This document shows positions 1 through 9,602 of a DNA stretch of 64,000 bases, one piece after another. The notes below the pieces were generated by a model, which was not told the DNA's origin, ran no database searches, and saw only the letters and a list, made by a program, of their open reading frames with translations. Position numbers and translations under genes: made by a program. How positions within the stretch are numbered: the first letter of the stretch is position 1; the number at the start of each line of letters is the position of its first letter. Source of the DNA: Candidatus Zixiibacteriota bacterium (GTDB lineage Bacteria; Zixibacteria; MSB-5A5; GN15; FEB-12); NCBI GenBank assembly GCA_029860345.1, contig JAOUBJ010000013.1, positions 92,017 to 156,016 on the forward strand. The letters are read 5' to 3'.

Positions 1-1571
1 TTGCGTTTGACATGACGAACCAGCCCGACATTGTGGTAGAACCCTGAAGCCTTCAACCGCTCCACGTACTGAGCCAGGATCATCTCCGGTGGAATCTCGG
101 AGGCTGCAACATTACCATGGAGAACCAGGTTTTGCAGGTTGTCTGCGTTTCCCGGTGCGTATTCGAGACGATAGAGCTTGACGGCCGCCGGCGTGAGAAT
201 AGACAGCTCCTTTAGAGTTAAATAGAAGCCGCCCGGCGGCGCTTCGGTCTTTTTGATATAGGCGCGCTCGAATGCGATTTGCTGCATGAGCGAACGATGG
301 GTCAAGTATGCTTCGGACTGCGAGGCCTGCGTGACTTGTTGTTCCATCGCTTCGGTTGACTTGATGTTACTGTTGATTGACATGCGCAGGTGCGCCCAAT
401 TGGTCAGTATCGCAACGGCGGCCAGGGCCAGGGCCAACCGCGCATATCTGCCTACCGTTCGACGTGACTTTTCCTGCCGGATTTCAGCGGGCAGTAGATT
501 ACAGAGCCTATGTTGGCTGGCCGCAGCGGCCAAGGTGGGCAGACAGGTAACAGCCAGCCTGCATTGGTCTGAGGCTACCCCCTTCAGGAGACCGGTCGCT
601 CCGATGGGGAAGGGTACGAATTCGAACTGAGTTTTGCCGTTGAACAGTTCCACCAGATCCGCCTGATCGGCCAGTTCACCGCATAAGAGAATTCTGTTGG
701 GGAGCGCTTTGGCGTACTGACCGGAATAGTAGTCCTGAGAAACAGATATCTCGCGGGCCAGACTCTCGGCAAAGAACTCTATGCGAGTTATGTCCGGCTG
801 ACTGCCGATTTGAGTCAGACTGACCGAGCCGGTGTGAGTGAACTCCAGGGCCGAACCGCGATAATATGCAACTTTGCAATCGGATTGCCCCACCTCGACC
901 AGAGTGTAAACAGCATTCGGCTCGTAATCCGGCAGGCGACCCAGCAGATAGCCCACCGCTTGGTCGGCGATAATCACATTTGCGACAGATAGGCCCTTTT
1001 GTCGGAGGGGTTCCAGCTCTTCTTTGACCAGTTTGGAAGTTGCCGCGTGCAGTCCGATCTTGTAACGTGCCCGTTGTTTGTCTATGATCTTGAAAGTCCG
1101 CTGGTAGTCTGTGTGGCACTCGGTGGGTGGGAATGGGATTTGTTTTTGAGCTTCGAACCCAATGGCTGAGGCCAGCGCACCCGGTTTCAACACCGGCATC
1201 AAAAACGAGCGGAAGGCTGTCTCTCGTCCACTGATTACCAGATCGATTTCAGCCGATCCTCCACCAAACCGGCTGACATAATCTGCAACGGTCAGGGAGA
1301 GGTGGTCACTCCGGCGTACCGCTGACTCCGTGTCGCTAAGCAGGGACACTCTCGAAATATCAAGGATGTCAAGGCGACCCGCAATATGCCGCGCTGCCAC
1401 CATCTGAATCACGCCGTTCTCGACAGCGAAGGCCAGACGTCGACCCACTGTCCAGCGCCGAGGAGGAGACAGTGTTGTCTCCACGACCTTGGACGAGCCG
1501 GAGTCGATTCGACCTCGATCTGGATCTGAATTCGTGCTTTTGCGGCGCAGCAATGTCGGCCATTTGAACAT
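1..1571 (-). CDS. PilM-PilN fusion / GspL-like pilus assembly protein, partial (C-terminus beyond window)
   Basis: An open frame on the minus strand from ATG 1571 continues without a stop to base 1 (523 codons). Residues about 45-360 read like the actin-like PilM domain of type IV pilus and type II secretion inner-membrane platforms. A hydrophobic segment follows at about 376-395, then a polar helical stretch, then from about 447 a PilN/GspL-like periplasmic fold (FYLTLKELSILTPAAVKLYR). PilM and PilN are usually separate; GspL unites both parts in one chain, so this is a natural fusion or a GspL-type protein. It is the fifth gene of the pilus operon, 14 bp after the second pseudopilin. AGGTG lies 4 bases before the ATG. 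I see no frameshift. The family call rests on architecture and context, not on a search. Confidence 0.72.
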   Translation of the reverse strand, partial: MFKWPTLLRRKSTNSDPDRGRIDSGSSKVVETTLSPPRRWTVGRRLAFAVENGVIQMVAARHIAGRLDILDISRVSLLSDTESAVRRSDHLSLTVADYVSRFGGGSAEIDLVISGRETAFRSFLMPVLKPGALASAIGFEAQKQIPFPPTECHTDYQRTFKIIDKQRARYKIGLHAATSKLVKEELEPLRQKGLSVANVIIADQAVGYLLGRLPDYEPNAVYTLVEVGQSDCKVAYYRGSALEFTHTGSVSLTQIGSQPDITRIEFFAESLAREISVSQDYYSGQYAKALPNRILLCGELADQADLVELFNGKTQFEFVPFPIGATGLLKGVASDQCRLAVTCLPTLAAAASQHRLCNLLPAEIRQEKSRRTVGRYARLALALAAVAILTNWAHLRMSINSNIKSTEAMEQQVTQASQSEAYLTHRSLMQQIAFERAYIKKTEAPPGGFYLTLKELSILTPAAVKLYRLEYAPGNADNLQNLVLHGNVAASEIPPEMILAQYVERLKASGFYHNVGLVRHVKR

Positions 1572-1585
1572 GGACACCTGTCCGA

Positions 1586-2080
1586 TTAGAAGGTGATCGT
1601 GATGCTGTCCGGTCCGCCGGTCGAGATTACTCGGCGACCGCCTGGATCGTATGAATACGATCCTCCGAACGCATCGGTCAAATACTCGTTACCATCGCCA
1701 TCGACATAGGGACCGTTCCAACCCAGGCGCGTGAGCTTGTTGTAGGCGGCTACCGAATCGGGTTTTACCACCAGATCGATCAACTGTGACGGCACGAATC
1801 CAACATCCCCTATGAAGCCTCGATCAATCACAACCCCGGAGGAGACTATCTGAGGGTTGCCGACGATTGCCTCTTTCAGCGTCTGCATTTCTTTGCGTGT
1901 GGCGGCCGTTTTCGAACCTTCCATGATGTCGGCGAACTTCGGTATCGCCACCACAGCAAGGATGCCCAAAACCACGATGATAATAACAAGCTCGATTAGG
2001 GTGAATCCTCCCTGATCGAGCTTGTGCGCAGTCTTTCTGGATTTGTCGTTCACGTTTTCGAGCCGGTGGCTCCCTACCAA
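1586..2080 (-). CDS. GspG-like pseudopilin 2
   Basis: A 164-residue pseudopilin or minor pilin. The prepilin peptidase site GG|FTLIEL at about residue 24 is followed by a hydrophobic N-terminal helix and IPKFADIMEGSKTAATRKEM, the hallmark type IV pilin-like helix. The C-terminal part (GWNGPYVDGDGNEYLTDAFG) resembles the calcium-binding C-terminal region of GspG major pseudopilins. The start used is TTG at 2080, which overlaps the end of the preceding pseudopilin by 7 bases. A GTG at the VNDKS codon would give a shorter, more typical leader and is a real alternative. It is probably exported and assembled through the PilB/PilC/PilM proteins encoded beside it. Confidence 0.8.
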   Translation of the reverse strand: MVGSHRLENVNDKSRKTAHKLDQGGFTLIELVIIIVVLGILAVVAIPKFADIMEGSKTAATRKEMQTLKEAIVGNPQIVSSGVVIDRGFIGDVGFVPSQLIDLVVKPDSVAAYNKLTRLGWNGPYVDGDGNEYLTDAFGGSYSYDPGGRRVISTGGPDSITITF

Positions 2081-2499
2081 TTGTTTTCCCCGGACCCGCT
2101 GGTGTTCAACCAGATCTCGCCGGTCGAGGCTTTGTATGCCCAGCCGCCGCGAGCACCGACAACCACCCCTTTGGTCACACCGGTGACAACCGAGTCGGGG
2201 GCGTTGGCGTTGGCCTGGTACGGATTCTTGGGAATGGCCTGTTCCATCACTACGCCTATAGTAGCCAGGCTATCCAGGGCCGGCCAGTTTGCGGTACCTG
2301 TCTGGACCGCTTCATTGGCGTAGTAGATGATTATCCCGGAGCGCATACTGCCCAGAGCGCTACGGCCTGCCGCCTCTTTGGCTTCTGTAGACAAGTCCTG
2401 ATACTTTGGAATTGCAACGGCCGCAAGTATGCCGAGGATAATTATGATGATAACCAATTCGATTAGCGTAAAACCGCTTTGGTTCAACCGAGTGCGCAT
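2074..2499 (-). CDS. GspG-like pseudopilin / type IV pilin 1
   Basis: A 141-residue prepilin-like protein. Its short positively charged leader MRTRLNQSG precedes the cleavage site G|FTLIEL, with Glu at position 5 of the mature form, and a 20-residue hydrophobic helix ending in IPKYQDLSTEAKEAAGRSAL. An ideal AGGAGG lies just upstream of ATG 2499. It is the first of two tandem pilin-like genes that share the N-terminal helix but differ in their globular part, which suggests a major and a minor subunit. It could serve pili or a type II secretion pseudopilus; the window does not decide. Confidence 0.85.
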   Translation of the reverse strand: MRTRLNQSGFTLIELVIIIIILGILAAVAIPKYQDLSTEAKEAAGRSALGSMRSGIIIYYANEAVQTGTANWPALDSLATIGVVMEQAIPKNPYQANANAPDSVVTGVTKGVVVGARGGWAYKASTGEIWLNTSGSGENNW

Positions 2500-2580
2500 G
2501 GTTCCTCCTAAGTGGGATGAAAATCCAATCTGTTGTCTACTGAAATTATCGGCTTTTTGGCCAATCGCATTAGGGGTAGT

Positions 2581-3795
2581 TTAACCTTTGAAGACGTTGA
2601 TCAAGTTCCACATAGGCATGAAGATAGCCAGGGCAAGTATTAATACAAAGGCTCCCAGCCCAATCGTAAGTATCGGCTCCAGAATCGATGTCAGATGGCG
2701 CGACATATATTGTACTTCCTTGGAGTAATGATTGCCGACCTCCGCAAGCATCTTCTCCAGTGAGCCGGACTCAAGCCCAATGACGATCATTTGTCGCGCC
2801 AGTCGGGGGAGACCTTCGAACTTCTCGCTCAACAGCCGGTTGTCTTTGCCCTCGCTGAACAGTTCTTTCAGGCGGCCTATCTCCGAGGCGATAAGACTGT
2901 TCTTGATGGAGCCTATCAGAATATCCAACGATTTTACGATGGGCAATCCGGACTGGATCAGGATGCGGAACAGTAGACTAAAGCGGGCTACGTTTCCTTT
3001 GACCACCAGCGTGCCGATTACCGGTAACCGCAGAAGCGACCTATCAATCACCAGGCGGGTTTTTGGTTGGGATGCCAGCTTGCGGAAAACGAAAACCGAC
3101 ACGACCAGGAACGCGACAAACGCAGGCCAATACTGCGCCATGAAATTGCTGGCGCCAATAAGCAGCCGGGTGAAAACAGGCAGCTCTGCATCGAAAGCAG
3201 CGTAGAATTCGACAAATCTGGGAACGACAAAAGTCATCATAACAATCGATGCCGCAATCAGCGCCGTCACGACCATGGACGGATATCGCACGCCCGATTT
3301 GATTTGGCGTGTCAACTCCATTTCCTTTTCTAACATATCCGATAGCTCATCCAGGATATCATCGAGCTTACCCGACTCCTCACCGGCCGCAATGCTGGCG
3401 ATGTAAAAGCGGGGGAATAAGTCATCGAATTCTTCCATCGAGGTCGACAACTGGTGACCGGATTCCAGGCTGAGCTTCATCTGTGTGACTGCGTAGTTGA
3501 ACCGACTCTCCGGTGGACCGATCCGAATGATATCCAGTGTTCTCAAAATCGGCACACCGGCCCGGTACATAGTCCTCAGGTTGTTGGTGAACATAATGAG
3601 ATTCTCATACTGGGTGCCTCGGAAGAAACCCCAGAATGCGAACGGCTGAGTGGCTCGTATCTGTTCTATTGAAACCGGTATCAGGTGCTGTTGGGCCAGA
3701 TGATCAATGACCTGGTGGCTGGATTCGGCGGCAAAAACGCCTTCTTCTTCAAGGCCGTCTTCCGACACCGCCTGATACTTAAACTGAATCGGCAT
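2581..3795 (-). CDS. pilC: Type IV pilus / type II secretion inner-membrane platform protein PilC/GspF
   Basis: 404 residues, the usual PilC/GspF length. Two homologous cytoplasmic helical-bundle domains (about 65-190 and 270-390) alternate with membrane segments. Family features include FTNNLRTMYRAGVPILRTLDI in the first domain, FSLLFRILIQSGLPIVKSLDI in the second, and the final hydrophobic segment ending IFMPMWNLINVFKG. The protein forms the membrane rotor base on which pilins are assembled, driven by the adjacent ATPase. Its start overlaps the end of the ATPase gene by 17 bases, so the two are translationally coupled. Confidence 0.93.
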   Translation of the reverse strand: MPIQFKYQAVSEDGLEEEGVFAAESSHQVIDHLAQQHLIPVSIEQIRATQPFAFWGFFRGTQYENLIMFTNNLRTMYRAGVPILRTLDIIRIGPPESRFNYAVTQMKLSLESGHQLSTSMEEFDDLFPRFYIASIAAGEESGKLDDILDELSDMLEKEMELTRQIKSGVRYPSMVVTALIAASIVMMTFVVPRFVEFYAAFDAELPVFTRLLIGASNFMAQYWPAFVAFLVVSVFVFRKLASQPKTRLVIDRSLLRLPVIGTLVVKGNVARFSLLFRILIQSGLPIVKSLDILIGSIKNSLIASEIGRLKELFSEGKDNRLLSEKFEGLPRLARQMIVIGLESGSLEKMLAEVGNHYSKEVQYMSRHLTSILEPILTIGLGAFVLILALAIFMPMWNLINVFKG

Positions 3796-5509
3796 GGACG
3801 GTACTCACCGCGTGTGGTTTGGCTGCATCGCCCCAATCTTCCACATTGGACGTTTCTTTGATTAGTTCTTCCAGGCAGACTTTGCCCGATGTCACTTTTT
3901 CCAGACCCATCTCGAACAATGGCACGTACCCGTGGCGTCGGGCTTCGTCCTTGATCTGGTTGAGCGAGGCGCCATCCAGAATCATCTCTGAGATCGTAGG
4001 CGTCATCTCGACATATTCATAGATACCGGTGAGACCTTTCAATCCGGTGTTCTTGCATTGGACACATCCGACACCGCGTTGGAAATCGACCGCATCGGCC
4101 ATCTCTATCATCATCGCTCGTGACAGAACGTTGTCGGACGGCCAGTACGACTCGCTGCACTCGGGGCAATTAAGTCGCACCAGCCGTTGCGCCAGCACTC
4201 CTTTGATGGCCGAGGCAACCAGGTATTTCTCAATGCCCATGTCGATCAAGCGGGTAATAGCAGACGGTGCATCGTTGGTGTGAACGGTTGAGAAAACCAG
4301 ATGCCCGGTCAAGGCTGAACGAACGGCCATACGCGCCGTTTCGCTGTCGCGAATCTCACCGATCATGATTATGTCCGGATTCTGACGCAGCATGGCACGC
4401 AAAGTCGTGGGAAAGGTGAGCCCGGCTTTTTCGTTGATCTGAATCTGCACGATCAGGCCCAGCGAGTATTCGACCGGGTCCTCAACCGTGATGATGTTCT
4501 TTTCAACCGAATTAATTTCTTGCAGGGTGGCATACAAAGTTGATGTTTTGCCCGAGGAAGTCGGTCCGGTTATCAGCACCAGACCCTCTGGCTGAACGAT
4601 CAGGTTCTTCCAGCGTTCTTCGACAGTGGCCGTGAATCCCAGTTGGTTGAAGTTGAACAACAGATTCCGCCGGTCCAGTAATCGGATAACGATCTTTTCA
4701 CCGTGAATGGTGGGTAGGGTGGAGACGCGCATATCGACCGTGTTGCCGTCCACCGTGGTCACGAATCGACCATCCTGCGGCAACCGCTTCTCCGAAACAT
4801 CAAGGTTAGCGGCGATTTTCACTCGGGAGATAAGTTCGCCCTGCATCGACTTGGGCGGCGTGGCTTCCTCGCGCATGACCCCGTCGACACGATAGCGCAC
4901 GCGCAACCGGGATTCTTCAGGCTCGATGTGAACATCCGTGGCTCGATCTTTGACCGCCTTGGTTATAATCAGATTAACAAGTTTTACAACCGGTGTTTCC
5001 GACTCCTCGGACTCGACATCGACTGAGTCGGCGCCGGACCCTTCCGTTTCGGCCGGAGTCCCGATTATGCCCATGAGCGAATCGGCCACCGAGTAATACT
5101 CATCGATAGCCCCGCGAATCTCCGATGAGAGGGCTACCGCGCGTTTGATGTCGGCGCCTGTGACATACTTGATCTCATCGATGGCCACGATATTCAAGGG
5201 ATCGGCCATGGCCAGAGTCAGGGTGTTGCCAATGGCAAAAATGGGGATCAGTGTATAACGACGGGCCAGGTCGACCGAGACTTTTTGAGTCACCTGAGGG
5301 TCAAGCACCATCTGGTTCAGCGAGATTCGCGGTACCCCAAGGCGATCCGATATAGTCTCCAGCAACTGGTCCTCGGTGATGTACTCCCTCTCCACCAGCA
5401 CCTCGCCGAGGCGCTTTCCGGAGATCACTTGCTCCCTGAGTCCCTCCTGGAGTTGAGCTTCGGTGATATACTCCTTCTCGACGAGAAGGTCACCGAGTTT
5501 TTTCTTCAC
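3779..5509 (-). CDS. pilB: Pilus assembly ATPase PilB/GspE with N-terminal MshEN domain
   Basis: 576 residues beginning at a GTG. Residues 1-145 form an MshEN-type domain with two similar motifs (KLGDLLVEKEYITEAQL and RLGEVLVEREYITEDQL), a module known in some PilB/MshE proteins to bind c-di-GMP. The secretion ATPase core has Walker A GPTSSGKT (315-322), Asp box and Walker B DIIMIGEIRD (379-388), and His box HTNDA (410-414). Four cysteines (C448, C451, C482, C485) form the tetra-Cys zinc site typical of PilB/GspE. It powers pilin extrusion from the cytoplasmic face. It is the first gene of the operon pilB-pilC-pilin-pilin-pilM/N. PilB and GspE cannot be told apart reliably here. Confidence 0.93.
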   Translation of the reverse strand: MKKKLGDLLVEKEYITEAQLQEGLREQVISGKRLGEVLVEREYITEDQLLETISDRLGVPRISLNQMVLDPQVTQKVSVDLARRYTLIPIFAIGNTLTLAMADPLNIVAIDEIKYVTGADIKRAVALSSEIRGAIDEYYSVADSLMGIIGTPAETEGSGADSVDVESEESETPVVKLVNLIITKAVKDRATDVHIEPEESRLRVRYRVDGVMREEATPPKSMQGELISRVKIAANLDVSEKRLPQDGRFVTTVDGNTVDMRVSTLPTIHGEKIVIRLLDRRNLLFNFNQLGFTATVEERWKNLIVQPEGLVLITGPTSSGKTSTLYATLQEINSVEKNIITVEDPVEYSLGLIVQIQINEKAGLTFPTTLRAMLRQNPDIIMIGEIRDSETARMAVRSALTGHLVFSTVHTNDAPSAITRLIDMGIEKYLVASAIKGVLAQRLVRLNCPECSESYWPSDNVLSRAMMIEMADAVDFQRGVGCVQCKNTGLKGLTGIYEYVEMTPTISEMILDGASLNQIKDEARRHGYVPLFEMGLEKVTSGKVCLEELIKETSNVEDWGDAAKPHAVSTVHADSV

Positions 5510-5637
5510 CGATGTCCGTCCGTTCCTGTGAAAGTTGTTCGTTCATTAGGTTATCGGAATTAGTCCGGTATAACTAAAGTGGCCTCCCAAACGGTTAAAA
5601 CTCAAGATCAGACTCTTGTTGATTGACGAGTGTGACA

Positions 5638-7323
5638 ATGTTTATTGAGAAGATGACATCTTTGAAGTTACGGTTGCACTTTTCTTTAGTCTTAGCGCTT
5701 TCCCTGGGGGTGTTGGCTCGGCCGGGCCCGGCCCGGGCTGAGGAACCCAGCCAGAATGGAAACGCGGCGCTGAACGGACGGATTGTCGACAGCATTGTCA
5801 TCATCAACAGAAACATCTATGACACCTCCGACCCCGAATACGAGAGCTTTATCTTTCGCTGGGCCAACCGTCTCCATCGCAAGACGCGAAAGTGGGTGAT
5901 TGGAAACGAGGTTCTTCTTGAGTCCGGTTCTCCATATTCAAGTGACCTGGCCGACGAGACGGCGCGCAACCTGCGCCGGAGTCTGCCCATCTACGACGCC
6001 TGGATCGAATCCGACACGCTGTCCGACGGTCGTTTGGTGGTGCGGGTTATCACAATCGACCAATGGACGCTTTCAGGAGGGGTCAACGCCAAGCGTGAGG
6101 CCAACGAGATCAGCTATTCGTTTGGGCTGACCGACCGGAATTTCCTTGGGCACAACCAATTCGTCAGCAGCACATACTACGTTGAAGCCTCGGAGACCAA
6201 CCATGCTCGCGCAACTTTCGCAGACAATCGACTGTTGGGCAAACCTCTTCGGCTGGAAGTGGATTATTCAGACGATCCACGATCCCGGTTCACGGAGTTA
6301 GTGATATCAAAACCGTACTACAGCCTCGCCCAGAAGTTTGCCGTTGGCTTCACGGCCAGGGCTATCGGCGGCAGGCGTGACGTGCCCAGCAACGGGAAGA
6401 TCATAGCCCAGTCTGAATATGACGGCGACCAACTGAACCTCTCCGGCGCCTACCGCAGCGGAAGTTATTTGCAGAAGGGATCGGTCAAACTGGAGTACAA
6501 ATACCGCTCCGAGGTAACGACAAGCCGAACCTTACTCACCGATGATACGCTCGAAATAGAGCTGGCCCGTCGCAGCTTTCCTGTGGATTCGTTGTATCAT
6601 GAACTCCGCCTGACCCTCGGTGTTTCCAACGTCCGATTCATCAAACGTCGACGCATCGATGGTTTTGGATACACCGAGGACTTCACGCTCGGCTCGTCGG
6701 CGGTGGCCATGCTTTCACGGGCCTTCAACCGCGATTCCACTGTCCACACATCTATGGAGTTGGTCTTGGCTCAGGGCTCGTCGATAAAACCAGGCTTGCT
6801 GGTATTATCGGCCGGCGCCAGAGTCTGGTATCACCGTGATGAGACCATCCGGCGTCGACTCCAGTTTACCACCCACTTTTACAACCAGAGTTTGTCGTAT
6901 CTTACGCTTGCCGTTCGCGCCGTCTACACCTCCGACTGGCGAATAATGCAAACGAACGACCTCGTCCTGGGTGGCAATAGCGGTTTGCGAGGCTTTGGGC
7001 GCTACTTCAGAACAGGTGACCGCAGAGCGGTCCTCAATCTGGAAGGAAGAGTCTTTCCTGATTTGGGTTTCCTCAGTGTCTTGTTTGGCGGAGCATTATT
7101 CGTCGATCTGGGCAGGACTTTCAGGGCGGGGGAGAGCTTGGGTTGGAAAGGTTACTATGCTGCCGTAGGAGCCGGATTGAGAATATCGTTCGAACGGTCC
7201 AGCCGCAGCTCGCTGGTGCGCTGTGATGTCGCCTATTCGGCGCACGACGGATGGCAGCTATCCATATCTTCAGGACAGTTCTTCAAAGCCGCGCGGAATA
7301 TTCTGGCCTTGACAAGTCGTTGA
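5638..7323 (+). CDS. Omp85/surface-antigen-like outer-membrane barrel
   Basis: About 560 residues. A signal peptide (LRLHFSLVLALSLGVLARPGPARA) is followed by a POTRA-like segment (VDSIVIINRNIYDT, then NLRRSLPIYDAWIESDTLSDGRLVVRVIT) and a long series of alternating amphipathic beta strands. The stretch GGNSGLRGFGRYFRTGDRR near the C-terminus matches the conserved loop-6 RGF/RGY motif of Omp85 (BamA, TamA, two-partner secretion) barrels. It likely inserts in the outer membrane, but its substrate is unknown. ATG 5638 was chosen because it is followed by a normal signal peptide; TTG 5623 and ATG 5653 are alternatives. It is divergent from the pilus operon. Confidence 0.72.
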   Translation: MFIEKMTSLKLRLHFSLVLALSLGVLARPGPARAEEPSQNGNAALNGRIVDSIVIINRNIYDTSDPEYESFIFRWANRLHRKTRKWVIGNEVLLESGSPYSSDLADETARNLRRSLPIYDAWIESDTLSDGRLVVRVITIDQWTLSGGVNAKREANEISYSFGLTDRNFLGHNQFVSSTYYVEASETNHARATFADNRLLGKPLRLEVDYSDDPRSRFTELVISKPYYSLAQKFAVGFTARAIGGRRDVPSNGKIIAQSEYDGDQLNLSGAYRSGSYLQKGSVKLEYKYRSEVTTSRTLLTDDTLEIELARRSFPVDSLYHELRLTLGVSNVRFIKRRRIDGFGYTEDFTLGSSAVAMLSRAFNRDSTVHTSMELVLAQGSSIKPGLLVLSAGARVWYHRDETIRRRLQFTTHFYNQSLSYLTLAVRAVYTSDWRIMQTNDLVLGGNSGLRGFGRYFRTGDRRAVLNLEGRVFPDLGFLSVLFGGALFVDLGRTFRAGESLGWKGYYAAVGAGLRISFERSSRSSLVRCDVAYSAHDGWQLSISSGQFFKAARNILALTSR

Positions 7324-7550
7324 AATGCAGTAAATTGAAAGTGGCGAAAACCACCACGGGTCGGTTGTACCTACTTTAGGAACTGCCTATTTTTGAATTG
7401 TGATCGGTCTGTTTAATCGAATTGAGGTCACTGACCTCTCCGTGGCAGTGGCCGCCGTGGACCTGGTCGGGGCGAAAACTGGTCATTGGCGTTGTCTTGA
7501 TAGAGCCGGTCCGATTCAGGAGTGAGGCGTCTGGTCGATAGGAACAACAG

Positions 7551-9602
7551 GTGATAAGAACTGTTGAAAAAAGCAGAATGATGCGTTGGGCATTGACAAT
7601 CCTGATGGCCCTCATGGTAATGACGGCACACACCGCTATTCAGAGTGGCGATGTGCAGCTGTCCATGACGCCTATCGAGACTATAGAGTCCGACTACCTG
7701 AAGGGTAACATCAGCCCTGATGAACGAGCACTCCACGTGATTCAGGCAGTCAAGTCGCCTCACGAACTGCCCACGCGCTATCGTCTTCAGGCCGGTGTGG
7801 CGACTCAGAGGGCGACGCGATGTGTCAGCATGGCGCTAAGGGACATAGTGTTTGATTTTGAACTGTTGTCGACGTCGACACAGACCGCTTTCTTGTCATC
7901 GTTGGCGCGGTTTGAGACTGACTACACCTTTGACTCGCCTTCCGGATTATTCAAATTGCACTACGACCTTTCGCCGGACACAAACGGCGTACCGGCGCTT
8001 GACGCAGACTCTTCCGGCGTCCCGGACTTTGTGGAGAAATGTGCGGCTTACTGCGACTCAAGCCATGCTCGACATATTGAACTGGGCTACATTCCGCCAC
8101 CCTCCGACGGTGTTCTGGGTGGCGACGGAAAAATCGACGTCTACTTCCAAAACATGGCTCCATACGGATATGCCATCCCGGAGGGCAACGGACCCCAGCC
8201 GTGGAATGACTCTTACGGTTACTTCGTGTTGAACTCGGACTTTCTCGGTTTCGATCCAAATGACGATCCGGAAGGGTCGCAGTGGGGTGCCGCCAAGGTA
8301 ACTATCGCCCACGAGTTTCATCATCTTGTACAGTATGCCTACGACTCAGGCGAAGAGAGATGGTCCATGGAACTCGATGCCGTCTTCATAGAGGAGATGA
8401 TATTCGATCAGACCAATGACTGTTACAATTACCTCGATGAGTTTTATTCGTTCCCCCAGAAATCTTTGATGGAGAACTCGAGTCATTACTACTCTTGTTT
8501 TCCCTGGGAGTTGTACCTGGCTCAAAAGTTTGACACGTCTCTCATTCTGGCCGCCTGGGAAGGTGCCCGGTATGGGCCGATGTTTTTCGATGCTCTGGGT
8601 GACAGTTTGTTGGGACGGTATGGCTGGACTCAGGACTCTGCTTTCGCCGAGTTTGCGGTATGGAATTTTTGCACCAATATACGAGATGACGGTCTGCATC
8701 ATGAAGAGGCTGCAGGCTATCCGGAAGTAAACATAGGACTGAGCCATTCGGTCTATCCGGTTCCGCTTCAGAACTCCCCGGGGTATCCCTCAGGCTACGC
8801 GACTACATATGTGCAATTTTTCCCCGGCGCTAATGTCGGGACATTGGTTCTGTCGTTCAATGGTTCCGACTCACGCCAGTGGGCGGCCTGGGTGATTCTG
8901 TCGACGGCGGAAAACATACACCAGTTTGTACCATTGGTGCTCAATCCCGGCAACTACCAGGGCAGTTTCGAAGTACCTCATTTCGAGGATTACTATCGTG
9001 TCGCTCTTTTCGGCGCCAACCTCACCGAGTACTCCGACGGTGTAGCATACACCTACCAGGCCCAGGTGCAACCGCCTTACGAGTTGGCTTCTCAATTGTT
9101 GACCAGTCCGGTGGTGTACGCGGCGGGTTCTCGGGAGTACCAATACCAGATTGAGAATCTTGCCCCCTTGAATGATATCGTCGATGTCATGGTGTGGGAC
9201 GCGTCGGGGTGGATCACCGCCGACACAATCGATCATGCTCTGGGTCCCAGTGAGGACACTGTCTACACGTTCGACGTACAGCCACCCTTCGGTACCCAAC
9301 TGGGCGATACGGCCACCCTGTTTTTCGCAATCGAATCCTGGGGTGATTCGACCGAGGCCGACACCCAGGCGGTACTGGTGACAGCCGTCCTGCAGCATGG
9401 CGATCTTGACTTCAGCGGTGCTATCGATATCTCCGATCTGGTCTATTTCGTCGACTACGCCTTTGCCGGTGGCCCGCCCCCGATCCCGGTCCTGGATGCA
9501 GGCGATTTTCTCTGCGATGGCGGAATTGATATTTCCGATCTGGTTGAGTTGGTCGACTATATGTTTCAGGGGGGCAACCCACCGCCCTGCAATCCCTATT
9601 GA
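7551..9602 (+). CDS. Secreted MXAN_6640-like metalloprotease with C-terminal dockerin-like repeats
   Basis: 683 residues. A signal peptide (MMRWALTILMALMVMTAHTA) leads into a domain with the text YTFDSPSGLFKLHYD, the calcium-loop-like DTNGVPALDADSSGVPDF, and a zinc-binding AHEFHHLVQ (HExxH, about 254-258). This arrangement is known from the MXAN_6640 family of putative metalloproteases. The last 70 residues hold two dockerin type I-like repeats (DLDFSGAIDISDLVYFVDY and a second ending ISDLVELVDYMFQGG). In cellulosome organisms such repeats bind cohesins; in this type of genome they close many secreted proteins. GTG 7551 has AGGA upstream; ATG 7578 is the alternative start. It is probably exported and may degrade extracellular protein. 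Confidence 0.78.
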   Translation: MIRTVEKSRMMRWALTILMALMVMTAHTAIQSGDVQLSMTPIETIESDYLKGNISPDERALHVIQAVKSPHELPTRYRLQAGVATQRATRCVSMALRDIVFDFELLSTSTQTAFLSSLARFETDYTFDSPSGLFKLHYDLSPDTNGVPALDADSSGVPDFVEKCAAYCDSSHARHIELGYIPPPSDGVLGGDGKIDVYFQNMAPYGYAIPEGNGPQPWNDSYGYFVLNSDFLGFDPNDDPEGSQWGAAKVTIAHEFHHLVQYAYDSGEERWSMELDAVFIEEMIFDQTNDCYNYLDEFYSFPQKSLMENSSHYYSCFPWELYLAQKFDTSLILAAWEGARYGPMFFDALGDSLLGRYGWTQDSAFAEFAVWNFCTNIRDDGLHHEEAAGYPEVNIGLSHSVYPVPLQNSPGYPSGYATTYVQFFPGANVGTLVLSFNGSDSRQWAAWVILSTAENIHQFVPLVLNPGNYQGSFEVPHFEDYYRVALFGANLTEYSDGVAYTYQAQVQPPYELASQLLTSPVVYAAGSREYQYQIENLAPLNDIVDVMVWDASGWITADTIDHALGPSEDTVYTFDVQPPFGTQLGDTATLFFAIESWGDSTEADTQAVLVTAVLQHGDLDFSGAIDISDLVYFVDYAFAGGPPPIPVLDAGDFLCDGGIDISDLVELVDYMFQGGNPPPCNPY

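Noticed and set aside
286..630. Open frame on the plus strand at the left edge
   Set aside because: It lies opposite the uninterrupted PilM-PilN frame and has no domain pattern.
676..1119. Minus-strand frame of 147 codons
   Set aside because: Wrong frame inside the PilM-PilN gene; the gene itself lacks a stop in the window, so it is easy to miss.
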